This document shows positions 60,499 through 64,000 of a DNA stretch of 64,000 bases, in pieces. The DNA comes from Paenibacillus radicis (ex Gao et al. 2016) (GTDB lineage Bacteria; Bacillota; Bacilli; Paenibacillales; Paenibacillaceae). Made by a program: the position numbers and the translations under genes. The notes under the pieces are model-generated. The model was not told the origin of the DNA. It worked only from the letters and a program-made list of their open reading frames with translations, and did not search any database. Within the stretch, counting starts at the first letter, position 1, and each line of letters starts with the position of its first letter. Location: assembly GCF_014641555.1 (NCBI RefSeq), contig NZ_BMHY01000009.1, forward strand, positions 124,001 through 188,000, written 5' to 3'.

Positions 60499-61719
60499 TT
60501 ATTGTAATTTTTGAATTCGGTCCCATTGGCTCACAATATCGGTTACGCGTACACCAAAGTTTTCGTCAATAACGACTACCTCACCTTTGGCAATGAGCTT
60601 ATTGTTCACGAGAATGTCGACAGGTTCACCGGCCAGCTTGTCCAGCTCGATAATCGATCCTTGGGACAATTCCAATATATCCTTAATTTGCTTCTGGGTC
60701 CTTCCTAATTCTACGGTAACCTTAAGCGGTATGTCGAGCAATAAATTAAGGTTTGTTTCATCCGTATTTACGTACGGCGGTTGGTTAAAATTGGCGAATT
60801 GCACGGGTTGTACATTTACGCCCCGGTTCATCGGATCTCCGTACGTTTGCGGGCCTTGCGGCTGGCCTGGCATTTCGAAATAGGCAGGCTGCTGTTGCAT
60901 TTGGGAAGCTGCGGCCGCTTGCATGTGGCCTTGCGTCTGAGCTGCAGGGGCCGGCTGTTGGGCAATCGGCTGTTGCGGCTGTGATGGTGCGGCAGCCGGC
61001 GCCGGTGCACTTGCTGGCTCTTCCTCTGTCCCGCCCATTAGCGTTGACACCATTTGCTTCGCAAACGACACAGGGAGCAATTGCATAATCGTCGAATCAA
61101 TGAGCTCTCCGATTGTTAATCGGAACGAGATTTTAATGAAAATATCGACCGGCGGCAGCTGGCCCATACCATCACCGCTGTCTACATCGAGAATGTCAAT
61201 GCCTGGAGGCGAAATATTAACGAACCGGTTGAAAATCGTCGACATTGACGTAGCCGACGAACCCATCATTTGATTCATCGCTTCCTGCACTGCGCTAATA
61301 TGTATTTCATTCAGTTCCTGAGCCGTTACTTCGCCTTCTCCGCCCAGCATCAGATCTGCAATGACTTGAGCATCCTTCGTCTTAATGACGAGTGAATTGA
61401 TGCCTTCAAATCCGTCTACGTATTGCACGCTAACCGCAACATGCGGCTTCGGAAATTCGTCAGACAGCTGATCTCTCCGGATAAAGGTTACTTCCGGCGT
61501 CGTAATATCGACTTTTTTGCCAAGCAGTGTAGACAAAGCTGTAGCTGCGCTGCCGAACGTAATATTACCGATTTCACCAAGCGCATCCTGCTCGATCGGA
61601 GTCAGAAAGTCAGACAGTACCGCATTTTCAGCGACAGGCTGCTCCGTCTCTGACTCGCCGGATGATTGCTTCAACAACGCATCTATTTCTTCCTGGGACA
61701 AATAATCTTTACTCGTCAT
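60499..61719 (-). CDS. fliY: Flagellar switch protein and CheY-P phosphatase FliY
   Basis: A 406-residue C-ring protein. N-terminal FliM-like peptide (MTSKDYLSQEEIDALL) binds CheY-P. The CheC-like phosphatase domain (about 40-230) has LGEIGNITFGSAATALS and VQEAMNQMMGSSATSMS. A Gln/Pro/Ala-rich linker (about 240-315) follows. The C-terminal FliN/SpoA domain is about 320-405 (IPLKVTVELGRTQKQIKDILELSQGSIIELDKLAGEPVDILVN). ATG at 61719 overlaps fliM by 11 nt. Confidence 0.96.
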   Translation of the reverse strand: MTSKDYLSQEEIDALLKQSSGESETEQPVAENAVLSDFLTPIEQDALGEIGNITFGSAATALSTLLGKKVDITTPEVTFIRRDQLSDEFPKPHVAVSVQYVDGFEGINSLVIKTKDAQVIADLMLGGEGEVTAQELNEIHISAVQEAMNQMMGSSATSMSTIFNRFVNISPPGIDILDVDSGDGMGQLPPVDIFIKISFRLTIGELIDSTIMQLLPVSFAKQMVSTLMGGTEEEPASAPAPAAAPSQPQQPIAQQPAPAAQTQGHMQAAAASQMQQQPAYFEMPGQPQGPQTYGDPMNRGVNVQPVQFANFNQPPYVNTDETNLNLLLDIPLKVTVELGRTQKQIKDILELSQGSIIELDKLAGEPVDILVNNKLIAKGEVVVIDENFGVRVTDIVSQWDRIQKLQ

Positions 61720-62710
61720 ATTCTTCTTCCGCTCCTTCGTTGACAACTTGATCCACTTGAACGGCTAACCGATCTTTGACCGAGCCGGGACTGCCGATAA
61801 ATTTCAACTTGTCGCCTACCTTGATTTGCAAGCCTTTGTTGATCGGCTTATGAAGCGAAATGACATCGCCGACGGACAAACTGAGAAACTCCTGAATCGT
61901 AATCGAAGATTCTCCCAGCTCGGCGACGATCGGCAGCTTGGCCTTGCTGACCCGCTGCTGCAGCATTTCCACTTCTTCCGGTATACGTTCCTTTTTTTGG
62001 GATACGAACCAGTGATGGGCCGAAAGGCGGGGCATAATCGGCTCAATAACGACATGCGGGATACAAAGGTTGATCATACCGGTTGTATCGCCGATTTTAG
62101 TGCTAAGCGATATAAGTGCGATCGTCTCATTTGGCGATACGATTTGCATGAACTGCGGGTTTGTCTCCAGCGCCTCCATACGAGGCGAAATGTCGATGAC
62201 CGTCTTCCATGCCTCCTGCAAGCTTTCGAACGTACGGCTGAAAATCCGCTCCATTACGATCGTCTCGATCTCCGTCAAGTTATTAATCTTCGACGGGGCT
62301 GTGCCTTGCCCGCCAAGCAAGCGGTCAAGCATCGCATAAGCGACGTTAGGATGAACCTCAAGCACCATTCTTCCTTCGAGCGGCTCAGCCTCAAAAATAT
62401 TAAGAATCGTCATTTTCGGAATCGAGCGTATAAATTCGTCGTAAGGAAGCTGCTCGACTTGAACTACACTAATTTGCACGAACGTGCGAAGCTGCGCTGA
62501 GAAATAGGTAGTTAAATATCGCGCGAAGTTTTCGTGGATGCGGGTCAAGCTGCGAATATGATCCTTCGAGAAACGAACAGCGCGCTTGAAATCGTATACC
62601 CGTACTTTCTTCGTCACTTCTTCTTTTTTCAGATCGTCCGCATCCATCTCACCCGATGACAATGCGGCAAGCAGCGCGTCTATCTCATTTTGCGATAAAA
62701 CATCAACCAA
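61709..62710 (-). CDS. fliM: Flagellar motor switch protein FliM
   Basis: A 333-residue C-ring protein. N-terminal CheY-binding peptide LSQNEIDALLAALSSGEMD, central CheC-like domain (about 40-225) with SLTRIHENFARYLTTYFSAQL and VHPNVAYAMLDRLLGG, and a C-terminal SpoA domain (about 250-320, FLSLSVGDVISLHKPINKGLQIKVG). I use the TTG at 62710, because AAGGGGGTG lies 8 nt upstream; the longer frame would start inside that ribosome site. It is followed by fliY. Confidence 0.96.
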   Translation of the reverse strand: MVDVLSQNEIDALLAALSSGEMDADDLKKEEVTKKVRVYDFKRAVRFSKDHIRSLTRIHENFARYLTTYFSAQLRTFVQISVVQVEQLPYDEFIRSIPKMTILNIFEAEPLEGRMVLEVHPNVAYAMLDRLLGGQGTAPSKINNLTEIETIVMERIFSRTFESLQEAWKTVIDISPRMEALETNPQFMQIVSPNETIALISLSTKIGDTTGMINLCIPHVVIEPIMPRLSAHHWFVSQKKERIPEEVEMLQQRVSKAKLPIVAELGESSITIQEFLSLSVGDVISLHKPINKGLQIKVGDKLKFIGSPGSVKDRLAVQVDQVVNEGAEEEYDE

Positions 62711-62747
62711 ATCTCTCACCCCCTTCAAGGAATGTCGGCATCAAGTT

Positions 62748-63215
62748 CTAAATCTGCGTAATAATAAAGTCTGTAATTTCAACCTTAACCAGCTTTTTCC
62801 CTTCCGGCAAAATCGGATTGATCAGGTTTAGAAGCTTCGATTCCAGCATGTCCTCGCCCTTGGAGCCTTTCAGTTCATCCGCCGTCATGTCTGCTATCGT
62901 ACGGTTAATAATTGGCTTTATTTCAATCTCCATCAGCTTGTCAAAATCCTCTTTTGTTTTTTTGCTGTCCAATTGGAACGCAAAGCTGATTTTCACAATA
63001 TAGTCTGCATCCAGCAGATTACGTGTGAAGCCCTTCAACTCGGAAGTTACTTCTACCCGCTTATCTGCACTCAATTGCTTGACGACAACCGGCTTGTTTG
63101 CACTCACATCCCCGCTGGTGTCGTTAAAGAAGGATTTAAACAAAATGATACATACAATTGCGATAAGTGTAATGGCCAGCAATGTCGTTACTAACCATGG
63201 CAACATTTTTTTCAT
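62748..63215 (-). CDS. fliL: Flagellar basal body-associated protein FliL
   Basis: A 155-residue membrane protein with one N-terminal helix (about 5-31) and a periplasm-facing domain that ends with NLINPILPEGKKLVKVEITDFIITQI, the family C-terminus. FliL acts at the stator-rotor interface. GGAGGGTC precedes the ATG. It lies between flbD and fliM. Confidence 0.94.
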   Translation of the reverse strand: MKKMLPWLVTTLLAITLIAIVCIILFKSFFNDTSGDVSANKPVVVKQLSADKRVEVTSELKGFTRNLLDADYIVKISFAFQLDSKKTKEDFDKLMEIEIKPIINRTIADMTADELKGSKGEDMLESKLLNLINPILPEGKKLVKVEITDFIITQI

Positions 63216-63217
63216 GT

Positions 63218-63439
63218 CTATGGACCCTCCGTTTGTTCGCTCTTCTGGGTCGCCGCGTAAACGCCGATCGTTCGAAGATAACTCTGTACGAGCAGCAGAA
63301 GATCGGACGCGCTTTCCGCCACTATGATTTTTTTGCCTGTCGTCAGCGATATGATCGTATCAGGCGTCTCTTCTACCAATTCAATAAGAAGAGCATTAAT
63401 CATGACTTTCGTGCCATTCAAACGAGTTACGGTAATCAT
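63218..63439 (-). CDS. swrD: FlbD/SwrD family protein
   Basis: A 73-residue protein beginning MITVTRLNGTKVMINALLIELVEETPDTIISLTTGKKIIVAESASDLL, the FlbD family. In B. subtilis SwrD (YlzI) raises flagellar motor power for swarming. It starts with a clear AAGGGGG ribosome site and ends 2 bp before fliL. The last 10 residues are polar. Confidence 0.9.
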   Translation of the reverse strand: MITVTRLNGTKVMINALLIELVEETPDTIISLTTGKKIIVAESASDLLLLVQSYLRTIGVYAATQKSEQTEGP

Positions 63440-63457
63440 AAGCTGCCCCCTTCACAT

Positions 63458-63485
63458 ACCGGGGAGGCTTTCGCCTCCCTCCGGT
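63458..63485 (-). promoter_or_regulatory. Stem-loop between flgE and swrD, no T-tract
   Basis: GC-rich hairpin with inner stem GGGAGGC/GCCTCCC, a GAAA loop and an outer ACC/GGT pair, bulged on one side. There is no T-run behind it, so it does not look like a terminator. It may mark an mRNA processing or stability site inside the operon. Confidence 0.5.
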
Positions 63486-63505
63486 TATGGTCTAGCTAAG
63501 CGCGA

Positions 63506-64000
63506 TTAGCGCTTCAGGTTTACAACTTCCTGCAAAATTTCGTCTGATGTTGTAATGATACGTGAATTCGCCTGGAACCCCCGCTGCGCTACGATCATCT
63601 CCGTAAATTCAGCGGTAAGGTCGACGTTCGACATCTCCAGTTGACCAGCTATAATAGCCCCGGTACCAAGCTCAGGATCGTTCGCGGTCATAAATTCAAA
63701 TTCGCCGTCTGGGTTCGCGTTAGCCGTAACTTGATACAAGTTGCCGCCCATTTTGAGCAAGCCGCTTGGATTGACGACTTTAACGACGCCAAGCTGCGCG
63801 ACGACTTCCGTACCGTCTGCAGTCACACCCAGGATCGATCCGTCTTGTCCGATCGAGAACGAGGTGTATTCCGGCGGTATCGTAATTGGCGCGCCGCCAC
63901 TGTCAAGAACAAACAAGCCTTCGGCCGTAACCAGCTGCCTGTTCGCATCCGGCGTAAAGTTGCCGGCACGGGTCAGATAGACCGGTTGTCCGTCCGGACT
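63506..64000 (-). CDS. flgE: Flagellar hook protein FlgE (FlgG-type), C-terminal part
   Basis: The frame stays open to the window edge, so only the last about 164 residues are present; the true start lies beyond 64000. The visible part begins SPDGQPVYLTRAGNFTPDANRQLVTAEGLFVLDSG, the hook/rod signature, and ends ANSRIITTSDEILQEVVNLKR, the C-terminal coiled segment of FlgE/FlgG. Followed by swrD and fliL, the B. subtilis position of the hook gene (once called flgG). Rod protein FlgG is the alternative. Confidence 0.9.
   Translation of the reverse strand, partial: SPDGQPVYLTRAGNFTPDANRQLVTAEGLFVLDSGGAPITIPPEYTSFSIGQDGSILGVTADGTEVVAQLGVVKVVNPSGLLKMGGNLYQVTANANPDGEFEFMTANDPELGTGAIIAGQLEMSNVDLTAEFTEMIVAQRGFQANSRIITTSDEILQEVVNLKR

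Overview
The window looks like a Paenibacillus (or close relative) chromosome segment: a spore-forming, flagellated Firmicute. It carries PolC, spore genes (spoIIIE, dipicolinate synthase, a SleB-type cortex lytic enzyme), a Bacillus-type fla/che operon, many AGGAGG ribosome sites and frequent TTG/GTG starts. Every convincing gene lies on the minus strand, so transcription runs from high to low coordinates. No tRNA, rRNA, prophage, transposase or CRISPR array was seen.

Reading in the direction of transcription: (1) 64000-43132 is the distal part of the fla/che operon: flgE (cut by the window edge), flbD/swrD, fliL, fliM, fliY, cheY, fliO, fliP, fliQ, fliR, flhB, flhA, flhF, flhG, cheB, cheA, cheW, cheC, cheD, an unknown membrane protein, sigD, fapA, a small unknown protein, a swrB-like gene and a membrane protein with a possible MltG-like tail. 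It builds the type III export gate and C-ring, supplies most chemotaxis signalling proteins and ends with the late-flagellar sigma factor. (2) 43090-29890 is the translation, isoprenoid and envelope block: rpsB, tsf, pyrH, frr, uppS, cdsA, dxr, rseP, an archaeal-type proS and polC. (3) 29866-18685 is the rimP-nusA-rnpM-ylxQ-infB-rbfA-nrnA-truB-ribF-rpsO-pnp block, starting from a strong sigma-A-like promoter followed by a leader hairpin. (4) 18481-10582 holds ylxY, an M16 protease, dut, dpaA-dpaB and asd-dapG-dapA, which links lysine/diaminopimelate synthesis to spore dipicolinate. (5) 9520-1 holds RNase J, tepA-ylzJ, spoIIIE, sleB, two M16 peptidases (one active-site-less) and the first codons of a short-chain dehydrogenase.

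The order is close to Bacillus subtilis as I remember it, with local differences: dut sits beside mlpA, nrnA lies between rbfA and truB, ylxP is absent between infB and rbfA, and proS is the short archaeal/eukaryotic-type enzyme.

The least explained DNA is non-coding. A 1.19-kb gap (9393-10581) holds a 113-bp nested palindrome, a cluster of CAAAATG motifs, and two 125-bp copies of a repeat that differ at three bases. A second site (15448-15630) is an exact 45-bp-period array of four palindromes between the dut terminator and dpaA. Regulatory sites include two sigma-G-like promoters (tepA and sleB), a possible sigma-K promoter (dpaA), a candidate NusA-sensitive leader terminator before rimP, and candidate autoregulatory leaders before rpsB and rpsO. 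I found no clear new multi-gene system. The best candidates for undescribed biology are the two repeat regions and three uncharacterised proteins at the end of the fla/che operon.
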